A DNA stretch of 33,798 nucleotides from Sphingomonas sp. AOB5 (GTDB lineage: Bacteria > Pseudomonadota > Alphaproteobacteria > Sphingomonadales > Sphingomonadaceae): positions 1 through 33,798 of the forward strand of contig NZ_JARNTV010000040.1 in NCBI RefSeq assembly GCF_029433115.1, written 5' to 3'. This document shows positions 14,902-24,866 of the stretch, in pieces (the stretch's first letter is position 1; each line of letters opens with the position of its first letter). The translations under genes and the position numbers were made by a program. Below the pieces are notes generated by a model, which worked only from the letters and a program-made list of their open reading frames with translations, made no database searches and was not told the origin of the DNA.

Positions 14902-15390
14902 CTACAGACAGGCCTTGATCACCTCGCCGACCATCTTGTCGCCGGGCGTGATGAACGCCGGTGTGCCATCGACTTCGGCGCCGATACGCTGCGGATTGCC
15001 GCCCAGCGTATCGCGGATGAACGGCATGGAGGCAGGCGCCGCCGCCTCGACCAGCGCATCGTCGTCGCCATCGACTTCGGCATTGACCGCGGGGAAGCTG
15101 TGCGACGCGCCGTCTGCCTCGATCTTCACCTGCCCGCCGCTCGCCGCGATCGATCCGGGCAGCGTGAAGACGATCGCGCCCTTCGCCCGGTCGCATCGCA
15201 CCGCGAGCAGCACGTCCTGCTCGGGCGACATATAGAGCGCGGCGCTATCCTTGCGCACCCAGGTGCCGGCGGTGAACTCGATGCCGTGCATGTTGGGCAC
15301 GTCCACCTCGGCACTGCCATTGTTGGCAACAGGCTGGCTCGAACAGGCGCCGAGCAGCATCAGGGCGGGCATCAGCATGCGCATTTTCAT
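14902..15390 (-). CDS. Small lipoprotein of unknown function (paralogue of the 15.5-kb gene)
   Basis: The product is 162 residues. MKMRMLMPALMLLGAC is a lipoprotein signal ending in the lipobox LGAC, so it is probably attached to the outer or inner membrane. The mature part shows FTAGTWVRKDSAALYMSP and AVRCDRAKGAIVFTLPG, which align with LTPGSWVYRQDGRGSIALYG and TVRCDRERQRIYLSRRG in the next gene upstream (15450-15986). The pair are therefore paralogues of one domain, with 59 bases between them. The C-terminal cysteine (IKACL) matches the other's EDCR end, so a disulfide with the CDR cysteine is likely. An upstream in-frame start would add a basic extension before the signal, so I keep MKMRM. 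Function unknown. Confidence 0.78.
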   Translation of the reverse strand: MKMRMLMPALMLLGACSSQPVANNGSAEVDVPNMHGIEFTAGTWVRKDSAALYMSPEQDVLLAVRCDRAKGAIVFTLPGSIAASGGQVKIEADGASHSFPAVNAEVDGDDDALVEAAAPASMPFIRDTLGGNPQRIGAEVDGTPAFITPGDKMVGEVIKACL

Positions 15391-15449
15391 GACGCCGGAT
15401 GTACGCCCGCGCCGGACCGCAATCAAACCGATCCGGCCCTATCGCCGGT

Positions 15450-15986
15450 TCAGCGGCAATCCTCGGCGACGCGCAGGATTTCGGAATGGGCGGGCAGCAC
15501 CAGTGGCGCAACGCCCGGGGACTGCACCACAAACTTGCCGCGGCTGTATCCAATCGCATCGATCAGCGAATCCCGCACACCCAGTTCGGCAGCGCCATAG
15601 CCGGTGCCCGCGGGCAGCAGATCGAAGCCGCGCAGCGTCGATGAAGTCCGCACCGTCATCTGCGCCGGCGTCTCGCCGCGACGCGACAGATAGATGCGCT
15701 GGCGCTCGCGGTCGCAACGAACGGTGAAGTCCGCATCGGCGCCGGTGCGGCCATACAGCGCGATGCTGCCGCGCCCGTCCTGGCGATAGACCCAGCTTCC
15801 CGGCGTCAGCGGCCAATCACGCCATTCCCCGGTCAGCTGTGGCGTGGAAGGCGCCGGCGTCGGGCTGGGCGTCGGCGCCGGGACCGGCACCGGGCGGGCG
15901 GGCGTCGGAATGACTTCGACCGGTCCCGCACAGCTGCCAAGCAGCGCGAGCGATGTCAGGGCGGCGGGGATGGCAAAGCGGAACAT
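15450..15986 (-). CDS. Small lipoprotein with proline-rich linker
   Basis: The 178-residue product begins MFRFAIPAALTSLALLGSC, a lipoprotein signal with lipobox LGSC. A Pro-Ala-Thr-rich linker of about 30 residues follows (PVPVPAPTPSPTPAPSTP) and would place the folded domain away from the membrane. The C-terminal domain is related to that of the adjacent 14902-15390 gene: a G-[ST]-W-V stretch, RCDR and a final cysteine. A middle part reads FDLLPAGTGYGAAELGVRDSLIDAIGYSRGKFVV. It is the upstream member of the pair, and the two are likely cotranscribed with the preceding hemerythrin gene only if the 72-base gap is bridged. No enzyme motif is seen. Confidence 0.8.
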   Translation of the reverse strand: MFRFAIPAALTSLALLGSCAGPVEVIPTPARPVPVPAPTPSPTPAPSTPQLTGEWRDWPLTPGSWVYRQDGRGSIALYGRTGADADFTVRCDRERQRIYLSRRGETPAQMTVRTSSTLRGFDLLPAGTGYGAAELGVRDSLIDAIGYSRGKFVVQSPGVAPLVLPAHSEILRVAEDCR

Positions 15987-16058
15987 GGCCGCCTTATGCG
16001 GGATGGCGCCGCAGCGCTCAACCTTCGACTTGGTCCCGATACGGACGGGGTGGTCCGC

Positions 16059-16496
16059 TTATGCGGCGCGGCGCTTCAGCACACGCTCAGCATGGGCGTA
16101 GAGCTCACGCTCCTCGCTGAGGATACGGCCGGCGATACGGGTCATGATATCCGTCGTGGCGATGCGGAACGCATCCCATTCGCGACCGACCCGCACCACT
16201 GGCCAGTCCGCGATATAGCGCCCGAACATCTCGCCCAGCCCGCCATGCTCGCGGCGATAGCTCCATGCCGTAGCAATCGCCGCTGCATCGCCCGAAATGA
16301 TCAGCTGCTCGTAGACGACCAAGTCCTCCCGCGCGCAATGCTCGAACAGCTCCTGCGCCATCCGCCAGCGCACCGCGGCCACCGCAGCGGGATCGGGCAC
16401 CCGGTTGGCCACGATGGCGAGCATCTGCGCCGCCTGGGCCTCAAGCGAACGATGTTCGGTACAGAGCTGCTCAATCGTTCCGTTCACGCGACTCAC
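16059..16496 (-). CDS. Hemerythrin (HHE) domain protein
   Basis: This is a 145-residue, mostly helical protein. The repeated His-Glu patterns of the HHE fold are visible: EHRSLEAQ (His15), LFEHCAREDLVVYEQL (His53 and Glu57), REHGGLGEMF, and a final YAHAERVL. Members bind a di-iron centre and serve in oxygen, nitric oxide or iron handling or stress response. The start is GTG at 16496. A second in-frame GTG three codons on (16487) has better spacing from AAGGGTGAG and may be the true start. A general-stress-type promoter candidate lies just upstream. The gene stands between the lipoprotein pair and the GH5 operon, all on the minus strand, with separate spacing. Confidence 0.82.
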   Translation of the reverse strand: MSRVNGTIEQLCTEHRSLEAQAAQMLAIVANRVPDPAAVAAVRWRMAQELFEHCAREDLVVYEQLIISGDAAAIATAWSYRREHGGLGEMFGRYIADWPVVRVGREWDAFRIATTDIMTRIAGRILSEERELYAHAERVLKRRAA

Positions 16497-16510
16497 CCTT
16501 AATCTGGATC

Positions 16511-16536
16511 AACTCTGCACGATCCAGTCGGGTTCC
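16511..16536 (-). promoter_or_regulatory. Candidate EcfG-type general stress promoter for the hemerythrin gene
   Basis: Read on the minus strand, GGAAC (16536-16532) is followed after 17 bases by AGTT. The alphaproteobacterial EcfG consensus is GGAAC-N16/17-CGTT, so one base differs. Transcription would start within about 20 bases of the start codon, which implies a very short leader. Confidence 0.38.
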
Positions 16537-16609
16537 GTCTGTTACGTAATTTTCCGGTTTAGCGCCGAAATGGACGAATATCGGGCAACTATCCGTGGTG
16601 AACTCCCGG

Positions 16610-17638
16610 TTATTGCAGCGTGGTGGTGGTCCGGATCGCTTCGATCATCCCGGGAATCCACTTATTCCCTTCACGTAAGCGGAAAGTATTGGTGTAGGCC
16701 CATGCACAGCTCTGGATTCCGATCGACGCATAAGCCGCGCTGATCGTGCGATAATAATCGATCCGCTGATCGAGCGAGACTGCCGGAATATCGAACGCGC
16801 CATATTCGCCGACGAACGGCACCCGGCCGGTGCGCGCCATATAATCGCGGACCTTCTTCAGATTGCCGTCGAGATAGGCCAGGTCGCCATCCACCGGAAA
16901 GCTGCGCCCGATCTTCGGCGAGGGATCGACCCAGCTCGCGCCCTGATGGGTGAAGTCGAACGGATCATAGGTGTGGATCGTCGGCACGACATAGGGATCG
17001 TCCGGCAGCTCCAGCGTGGCGAGCGAATCCACCCCGCTCCAGTTCTGCCCACCGATGATCACCGGGCGCGTCGGATTGCTCGCGCGCACCGCCGCCAGCG
17101 CCGGGTTCAGGATCTTCAGCAGGTTGCGATTGTCGATCGCCCGGTTCGGCTCGTTCAGCAGTTCGAACCAGACATTGCCGGGCGCATCGGCAAAGGCAGC
17201 GCCGATCTGCCGCCACAACGCCGCGAAGCGCTCGGCATGCTTGTCCGGCTCGACGATCAGCTCGTCATAATTGTGCAGGTTGAGGATCACGTTCAGCCCG
17301 GCGCGGTTCGCGGTGCGCACCACATGGCTGACCCGCGCCATCCACTTCGCGTCGATCGTATAGGGCGCCTGCTCGAGCGCATGGGTCGACCAGCGCACCG
17401 GCAGGCGGATCGTCGCAAAGCCCGCCGCCTTGATCACCCTGAAATCGTCATCGGCGATAGCGCGGCCCCAATCGCCTTCGTTGGGCGGCTCCATATGATT
17501 GCCCATGTTGACGCACTTGCCGATCGGCAGCGCGATGCCGGTCTTCGGCTTGGCGGCGGGCGCCGGAACATAATGCTGTGCGGTGGCGGGCATGGCGATG
17601 GCGAGGCCCAGCCCCGCGGCGATCAGCGTGCGGATCAT
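16610..17638 (-). CDS. Secreted glycoside hydrolase family 5 protein (second of a pair)
   Basis: A 342-residue GH5 (cellulase-like) endoglycanase or glucosidase. The signal peptide MIRTLIAAGLGLAIAMPATA ends at a type I site before QHYVP, so it is periplasmic or secreted. The TIM-barrel hallmarks are IRLPVRW near 78-83, NLHNYDE near 120-126, the acid/base glutamate in FELLNEPN (Glu163), and the nucleophile in PFVGEYGA (Glu278). The ATG overlaps the stop of the upstream GH5 gene as ATGA, so the two are translated together. The sequence is clearly a paralogue of that gene, sharing GKCVN, APYTIDA, LAAVRA-NPTR and QSCAW-YTNT. The substrate (beta-glucan, cellulose, mannan or xyloglucan) cannot be told from sequence. 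Confidence 0.9.
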   Translation of the reverse strand: MIRTLIAAGLGLAIAMPATAQHYVPAPAAKPKTGIALPIGKCVNMGNHMEPPNEGDWGRAIADDDFRVIKAAGFATIRLPVRWSTHALEQAPYTIDAKWMARVSHVVRTANRAGLNVILNLHNYDELIVEPDKHAERFAALWRQIGAAFADAPGNVWFELLNEPNRAIDNRNLLKILNPALAAVRASNPTRPVIIGGQNWSGVDSLATLELPDDPYVVPTIHTYDPFDFTHQGASWVDPSPKIGRSFPVDGDLAYLDGNLKKVRDYMARTGRVPFVGEYGAFDIPAVSLDQRIDYYRTISAAYASIGIQSCAWAYTNTFRLREGNKWIPGMIEAIRTTTTLQ

Positions 17639-18747
17639 GGCAGCGTCCTCGTCGTGACGATCGCGTCGGCCACCCCGGGCGTCCACCCGCTACCGTCGCG
17701 CCACAGATGCATGGTGTTCGTATAGCCCCAGGCACAGCTCTGCACCCCGGCCGAGGCAAAGGCCGCGCTGACCATCCCGTAATAGGTCGCGCGCGCGGCA
17801 TTGGGCCGGATTTCGTGCGCGCCATATTCACCGACGAACGGCACCCGCCCGGTCGAACTGATGAACCCGCGGATCTTGCCCAGCACCGCGTTCAGATCGG
17901 CAATGTCGCCCGCAGTCCCGAAATCGTCGCGGCTCGATGGCGTCATCCATGGCGCGGTATCGAAGCCGAAATTCTGCGGATCGTAATAATGGAAGGTCGG
18001 CACGATGTTCGGATCGGCCGGAAAGGCCATGGTCAGCATGTGATCGATATTCGCCCAGCTCGGCCCGTCGATCACCACCTGCCGCGTCGGATTGGTTGCG
18101 CGCACCGCGGCCAGCGCCGGCCCCTGGATCGCCAGATTGTTGCTGGCGTCCAGCCGGTTGTTCGGCTCGTTGATCAGCTCGAAATAGACGGTCGGCGGGT
18201 AATCCTTGAACGCCACTCCGATCTGCCGCCACATCTCGGCAAAGCGCGCGGCATGGCCCGCGGGATCGGTGAACAGCTCCTCATAATGATGCATGTCGAT
18301 GATGATCGCCATGTCGGCCGCCACCGCCAGATCGACGATATGCTTCACCCGCGCCATGAACGCCGCGTCGATCGTATAGGGCGCGACGGCAAGCGCATGC
18401 GCCGAGAAACGCACGGGCAGGCGGATGCCGGTGAACCCCTTCGACTTGATGTTGGCGATGTCGCTGTCGAGGAACGCCCGGCCCCATGACCCTTCGGTCG
18501 GCGCCTCAAGCATGTTGGACAGGTTGACGCACTTGCCGAGCTTGAGCGAACCGCCGGTGGTCGGGATCGCAGCGGCCGCGGGGGTGAACGCCGCGACCGG
18601 CGTGGACGTCGGGCTGGGCGTGGGAGTCGAAGCCGCCGGCGTCGGCGTGGGCGCCGCCACCGCAGCGGACCCGCTCCCCGGCGCCGCGCCGCTGCACGCG
18701 ACCAGGCTCAACACCATCAACGACGCGACTACGCGCTTGCGCCTCAT
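17635..18747 (-). CDS. Lipoprotein glycoside hydrolase family 5 protein (first of a pair)
   Basis: A 370-residue GH5 enzyme. It begins MRRKRVVASLMVLSLVAC, a lipoprotein signal with lipobox LVAC (Cys18), so it should be anchored, probably in the outer membrane. A low-complexity Ala-Pro-Thr linker spans about residues 20-62. The catalytic domain has GKCVNLSNM at 71-79, GIRLPVRF, DMHHYEEL, the acid/base FELINEPN (Glu194) and the nucleophile PFVGEYGA (Glu307). The start is chosen by GGGAGAG upstream; a longer frame begins 14 codons earlier without a ribosome site. It overlaps the second GH5 gene by 4 bases. Two LacI-operator-like palindromes are 50-115 bases upstream, so the operon is probably sugar-regulated. 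Confidence 0.9.
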   Translation of the reverse strand: MRRKRVVASLMVLSLVACSGAAPGSGSAAVAAPTPTPAASTPTPSPTSTPVAAFTPAAAAIPTTGGSLKLGKCVNLSNMLEAPTEGSWGRAFLDSDIANIKSKGFTGIRLPVRFSAHALAVAPYTIDAAFMARVKHIVDLAVAADMAIIIDMHHYEELFTDPAGHAARFAEMWRQIGVAFKDYPPTVYFELINEPNNRLDASNNLAIQGPALAAVRATNPTRQVVIDGPSWANIDHMLTMAFPADPNIVPTFHYYDPQNFGFDTAPWMTPSSRDDFGTAGDIADLNAVLGKIRGFISSTGRVPFVGEYGAHEIRPNAARATYYGMVSAAFASAGVQSCAWGYTNTMHLWRDGSGWTPGVADAIVTTRTLP

Positions 18748-18798
18748 GCCACTCTCCCAACCTGCGCCGTGCGTCCCCAGGGGAAACACCGCCGCTTA

Positions 18799-18812
18799 TG
18801 TCAACGTTGACA
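18799..18812. promoter_or_regulatory. LacI-type operator-like palindrome upstream of the GH5 operon
   Basis: TGTCAACGTTGACA is a perfect 14-bp palindrome with a central CG, the usual shape of LacI/GalR-family sites. It is 52 bases upstream of the first GH5 start codon. No lacI-family gene is in the window, so the regulator would be elsewhere. Confidence 0.6.
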
Positions 18813-18846
18813 AGGTACGGATGAAAAGCGGCCATGCAAGTGGAAA

Positions 18847-18860
18847 TGTTAGCGCTATCT
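18847..18860. promoter_or_regulatory. Second LacI-type operator-like site
   Basis: TGTTAGCGCTATCT has a perfect TAGCGCTA core and matches 5 of 7 bases between half-sites. TAGCGCTA-centred sites are used by LacI-family sugar regulators in related bacteria. The site overlaps the stop codon of the amidohydrolase gene. Confidence 0.5.
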
Positions 18861-19865
18861 AAAAGCCCGAGAGGAACGCCGCGACATTCTCGCCCAGCGC
18901 ATCGACGGCATAGCCGCCCTCCAGCACGATCAATGTGGGCAGCCCCGCCTCCGCAATCCGCCGCGCGATCACCGGATAATCGGCGGTGACGAATTTGAAA
19001 TGCGAGATCGGATCCTCGGCAAAGGTATCCGCGCCGAACGACACCACGACCAGTTCCGGCCCGAACCCCGCGATGGCCGCCAGCGCCGTATCGAGCGCCG
19101 GCAGATAGTCCGCGATCCCCGTCCCGCGCGGCAGCGGCAGGTTCAGCGTCGCCCCCTCGCCCGCCCCTTGCCCGCGTTCGTCGGCATGCCCCCAGTAAAA
19201 GGGATAATCGGTCGCCGGATCGGCATGGATCGAGGTGAAGAACACGTCCCCGCGCTCCAGGAAAATATCCTGCGTCCCGTTGCCATGGTGATAGTCGATG
19301 TCGAGGATCGCCACGCGGCGCTGGCCCGCATCCACCGCCGCCTGCGCCGCGATGGCGGCATTGTTGAGGTAGCAATAGCCCCCGCAATAGTCCGCGCCCG
19401 AATGATGCCCCGGTGGCCGGCACAGCGCGAAGCTGGCCCTCGCCTCGCCATCGAGCAGCGGCTGCAATGCGGTGAGTGCCGTCTGCGCACCCCAATAGGC
19501 CGCATCCCATGTCCCCGCAGCAATCGGCGTCGCCGCATCATAGCTGTATCGCCCCAGCAGCGCATCGATCCGCGTAAGATTGACCGGGCGCCGTCCGACG
19601 ACGGGCCAGACATAGCCGATGGCATCGCCGGGGCGACCTGCTTCGGTCCAGCGGGCATGCGCGGTCTGGAGGAAGTCGAGATAGTCGGGGGTGTGAATGC
19701 GGGCAATCGGCGCCAACCCGAAATCCCGCGCAGCCACGGTATCGCCCAGCCGCTCCGCTACGATCCCCGGCCGCGCCACGGTCTCGGCGTAATCCGTCCA
19801 CGCGCCATTATGCAGTTCCAGCGCGGGAGCATGCGCAAGCTGATGGGGGTCGAAGACCTTCAGCA

Positions 19866-19866
<1 letters not shown>
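18859..19866 (-). CDS. Acetylpolyamine amidohydrolase-like histone deacetylase family protein
   Basis: This 335-residue member of the arginase/deacetylase fold hydrolyses acetyl-lysine-like or acetylpolyamine substrates. The Zn site and catalysis are complete: tandem histidines His154-His155 in PPGHHSGADY, ligands Asp191 and His193 in DIDYHHGNG, Asp280 in FGADTF, and the catalytic tyrosine 319 in EGGYAV. The length, and the CRPPGHHSGADYCGGYCYLNN and YWGHADERG stretches, resemble bacterial acetylpolyamine amidohydrolases (AphA type), judged from memory. The ATG overlaps the uvrB stop by one base (TGATG), so translation is coupled. A longer upstream frame lies inside uvrB and is not used. Its stop codon overlaps an operator-like site. 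What polyamine or protein it deacetylates is unknown. Confidence 0.9.
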
Positions 19867-22058
<2,192 letters not shown>

Positions 22059-22111
22059 AAACCGGGAATATGGGGAGAGTCGCACGCAACGAAAAGCCGG
22101 AAGAACAAAAA

Positions 22112-22675
22112 ATGAACCGTTTGATCCTGGCGCCGCTCGCGCTGCTCGCCATTCCGCTCACCGGCGCGGGCCAGAGCAGCCCCGGCAGCTTCAGCCTGAC
22201 CAACGCGACTTCGGCCCAGGTCGCCGAGGCCTACAAGACGAAAAAGCCCGGCGCGCCGATCGCCACCGGCCAGTGGGAACGCCGCTACGAGATCAAGAGC
22301 CTCGACCTGCCCGACATGCCGGCCGGCCCGGATCGCGACGCACGCATCGCAGCGGCCAAGGCGGAACCCAAGGTCGAGAGCTTCTGCCAGGAACCGACCA
22401 CCGAGCAGAGCGCGCCCGAGCCGGCCGCGGTGTTCGAGATGATGGGCGAGCAGTGCGTCTATGACCGGATCAGCATGGGCGGCGGCAAGTTCGACGCGGT
22501 GGCGCGCTGCAAGTCGCCCGAAGGCCTGCCGGTCAGCAACACCATCACCGGCACCTACGACACCACCAGCTTCATGATCCACATGAACCTCGAAATGACC
22601 TACCCGGCCCCGGCGGGGCGGGTGAAGCTGGCGATGGACGTCAGCGGCCGCCGGACCGGCGTGTGCACCAAATAA
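22112..22675 (+). CDS. DUF3617-like exported protein, copy 1
   Basis: The 187-residue product has the signal [20 protein letters not shown], with no lipobox cysteine, so it is secreted or periplasmic. The mature part begins with a SLTNAT motif ([15 protein letters not shown]), has the family G-x-WE motif in GQWERRYEI, and contains several cysteines (FCQEP, QCVYDR, RCKSP and CTK at the end). It is the first of five tandem copies on the plus strand, spaced 5 to 23 bases apart. DUF3617 proteins are periplasmic in many proteobacteria and their function is unknown. It starts 53 bases from the divergent uvrB start, so a shared promoter region is likely. Confidence 0.82.
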   Translation: MNRLILAPLALLAIPLTGAGQSSPGSFSLTNATSAQVAEAYKTKKPGAPIATGQWERRYEIKSLDLPDMPAGPDRDARIAAAKAEPKVESFCQEPTTEQSAPEPAAVFEMMGEQCVYDRISMGGGKFDAVARCKSPEGLPVSNTITGTYDTTSFMIHMNLEMTYPAPAGRVKLAMDVSGRRTGVCTK

Positions 22676-22698
22676 GGCACGAAACAGGAGAGAAGCCG

Positions 22699-23253
22699 AT
22701 GACCACGAAGATCGTCACGCCGATGGCGCTGCTGCTTACGCTCGCCGCTTGTGGCGGCCCGAGTGTCTCGCTGACCAATGCCACGCCCGATGAAGTCGCC
22801 AAGGCCGCGGCCGCGAACGGGCTGAAGCCCACGATGCGCGCCGGCATGTGGGAGACTACGGTGGAGATCACCGAATATGACATTGCCGGCATGCCCGCCG
22901 AGATGAAGGCGCAGGCGCTGGCCAAGGCCAAGGAGGACGGCAAGAAGCGCCCCAGCAAATATTGCCTGTCGGAAGAAGAAGCGAAAAAGCCCGGCGGCAT
23001 GTTCACCGGCGCCGAGGAATCGACCTGCACCTACAGCAAGTTCGAAATGAACGGCGGCAAGATCGACATGGTGATGGTCTGCCCCGGACCGGGCGGCCAG
23101 AACATGACGATGAGCGTCAACGGCACCTTCAACGGGGATACGGCAACCGCCGTCACCTCGATCAAGTCCACCGGCCAGTTCGGCATGAGCATGAAGGCGA
23201 ACACCACCAGCAAGCGCACGGGCGATTGCCCGGCCGCGCCGGCCAAGAAGTAA
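22699..23253 (+). CDS. DUF3617-like lipoprotein, copy 2
   Basis: The product is 184 residues, starting MTTKIVTPMALLLTLAAC with lipobox LAAC. The mature region has SLTNATPDEVAKAA, G-M-WE (AGMWETTVEI), and the cysteine pair KYCLSEE and TCTYSKFEMNGGKIDMVMVC, followed by a glycine-rich PGPGGQNMTM turn. It ends in a lysine-rich tail (PAAPAKK). A good ribosome site CAGGAG lies about 9 bases upstream of the ATG. It is closest to copy 3, sharing SLTNATP-EVAKA, the NGGKI/DGGKV block, CPGPGG and the KRTG-C end. Function is unknown. Confidence 0.85.
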   Translation: MTTKIVTPMALLLTLAACGGPSVSLTNATPDEVAKAAAANGLKPTMRAGMWETTVEITEYDIAGMPAEMKAQALAKAKEDGKKRPSKYCLSEEEAKKPGGMFTGAEESTCTYSKFEMNGGKIDMVMVCPGPGGQNMTMSVNGTFNGDTATAVTSIKSTGQFGMSMKANTTSKRTGDCPAAPAKK

Positions 23254-23263
23254 GGAACTCCGC

Positions 23264-23815
23264 ATGAACCGTATCGTCCTCGCTCCGATCGCACTCGCCT
23301 TCGCCCTCGCGGCATGCAATTCGGGGCCCAGCGTCTCGCTTACCAACGCAACGCCCGAGGAAGTCGCCAAGGCCGTCGATAAGGCCGGCGCCAATCAGAA
23401 GATGAAGCCGGGCCAGTGGGAACTGAAGCTCGAAGTCATCGATATCGAAGGCCCCGGCATCACCCCGGACATGCAGGCCGCGATGAAGAGCCAGGGCAGC
23501 CGCACCGACAGCAAGTGCGTCACCAAGGAAGATGTCGACAAGCCGATGTCGGAAATCCTGGCCGGCGCGCCGTCGAGCCAGTGCCGTTTCGCCAAATATT
23601 CGATCGACGGCGGCAAGGTCGCTTCCGAAATGCGTTGCCCGGGACCGGGTGGCGAGATGATCGTGAAGTCCGACGCGACCTACACCGATTCGAGCATAAC
23701 CGCGGTCGCCGAGACCGACATGACGATGCCCACCGGCAAGGCGCACAGCAAGATGCGCATCAGCGGCAAGCGCACCGGCGAGTGCACCACGCCGCCGGCT
23801 CCGGCGAAGAAGTAA
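23264..23815 (+). CDS. DUF3617-like lipoprotein, copy 3
   Basis: The product is 183 residues, beginning MNRIVLAPIALAFALAAC with lipobox LAAC. The signal is similar to that of copy 1 ([12 protein letters not shown]). The mature region has SLTNATPEEVAKAVDKAG, GQWELKLEVIDIEGPGITPD, SKCVTKED, QCRFAKYSIDGGKVASEMRCPGPGG and a KRTGECTTPPAPAKK tail. It is separated from copy 2 by 10 bases, with AAGGAA before the ATG. It is very similar to copy 2, so the pair arose by recent tandem duplication. The residues around the repeated cysteine blocks are the most conserved. Confidence 0.86.
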   Translation: MNRIVLAPIALAFALAACNSGPSVSLTNATPEEVAKAVDKAGANQKMKPGQWELKLEVIDIEGPGITPDMQAAMKSQGSRTDSKCVTKEDVDKPMSEILAGAPSSQCRFAKYSIDGGKVASEMRCPGPGGEMIVKSDATYTDSSITAVAETDMTMPTGKAHSKMRISGKRTGECTTPPAPAKK

Positions 23816-23820
23816 GCCCC

Positions 23821-24339
23821 ATGTACCGCATCCTGATGCCGCTCGCCGCGTCACTGACGCTGGGGGCGGGTCAGGATGCCGGTCCGCCGGGCGCTGTATC
23901 GCTGACCGACGCAAAGCCGTCCGACGTGGTGAAGGCGATGCAGCCGCACGACCCGGCCTTCGTCATGCGGCCCGGCGAATGGGAGATCATCAGCAAGCGG
24001 CCACCGGGTTATCAGCCCATTCCCCGCGAATGCCTGACGCCCGAAGCGGCCCGCGAGCGGAAATATTCCGAGACCTTCGCGCTGAACGACGATCTCTGCA
24101 CCTATCGCCGCTTCTCCTATCGCGACGGCAAGGTTTCCAGCGAGCAGTTCTGCTATCTGGACGTGGAGGTCGGGGCCAAGCCGGTCCCGTCCGTCGATAT
24201 CCGCATCGACTCCACCCACACCCCGGATCGCGCCGAATTCACGATGTGGACGCGTTCGAAAACCGACGGAACATGGGAAAAACCGTCGCACGCGGTGATG
24301 CGCCGCGTCGGCGATTGTCCCACGGAGAACGCCAAATGA
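23821..24339 (+). CDS. DUF3617-like exported protein, copy 4
   Basis: This 172-residue product starts MYRILMPLAASLTLGAGQDAG, a signal peptide in which the lipobox cysteine is absent. SLTDAKPSDVVKAM replaces the SLTNAT motif. Then come PGEWEI, a short proline-rich RPPGYQPIPRECL and LCTYRRFSYRDGKVSSEQFC. Its start is 5 bases after the copy 3 stop. It is more diverged in the C-terminal half (TPDRAEFTMWTR) than copies 2 and 3. The signal peptide is nearly identical to that of copy 5, pointing to a second duplication event. Confidence 0.82.
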   Translation: MYRILMPLAASLTLGAGQDAGPPGAVSLTDAKPSDVVKAMQPHDPAFVMRPGEWEIISKRPPGYQPIPRECLTPEAARERKYSETFALNDDLCTYRRFSYRDGKVSSEQFCYLDVEVGAKPVPSVDIRIDSTHTPDRAEFTMWTRSKTDGTWEKPSHAVMRRVGDCPTENAK

Positions 24340-24860
24340 TCGCATACCGCGTCCTGATTCCACTGGCCGCCTCGCTGACCCTCGGGGCCAGTCAGGATGC
24401 CGGCGTCTCGCTGACTGATGCGTCGCAGGATCAGGTGATCGAAGCCGTGCAGCGTTCGGGCCTGACCTCGAAGATCAGGGCGGGTCGCTGGTCGCAATCG
24501 ATCCGGGTGATCGACTTCTCGAAGCCCGGCACGACCGCGGATCAGCGCAACCAGATCCTCGCCGCCGAACCCCGGACCAGCGTCCAGTGCATCGCCAGCG
24601 AGCAGGACAAGGTCGTGATCCCCGGCATCATCCCTTCGCTGGGCGAAGGATGCTCGTACCGCAGCTATAAGCTGACCGGGAAGTCGGTCTCGATGGAAGT
24701 CGTCTGCGCGGATGGCGGCACGCGCATGGCAATCACCGGCAATTTCTCGCCCCTCACCTATTACGGGCAGATCGAAGCCACCGTCGGCGAGGTTAAATCG
24801 AAGATAGAGATGACGCTGGTGTATCGGGGCCAATGCAGGGGCGACGAGGCCAAGGACTGA
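24336..24860 (+). CDS. DUF3617-like exported protein, copy 5
   Basis: The product is 174 residues, MIAYRVLIPLAASLTLGASQDAG, with serine where the lipobox cysteine would be. Its ATG overlaps the copy 4 stop as ATGA. The mature part has SLTDASQDQVIEAVQRSGL, a G-R-W version of the usual G-x-WE (AGRWSQSIRV), the cysteines SVQCIAS, GCSYRSYKL, VVCADGG, and RGQCRG. The G-x-WE motif has lost its glutamate, so this copy has diverged in a normally conserved position. It is the last of the array and ends 7 bases from the convergent membrane-protein gene. Confidence 0.82.
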   Translation: MIAYRVLIPLAASLTLGASQDAGVSLTDASQDQVIEAVQRSGLTSKIRAGRWSQSIRVIDFSKPGTTADQRNQILAAEPRTSVQCIASEQDKVVIPGIIPSLGEGCSYRSYKLTGKSVSMEVVCADGGTRMAITGNFSPLTYYGQIEATVGEVKSKIEMTLVYRGQCRGDEAKD

Positions 24861-24866
24861 GCGTCC

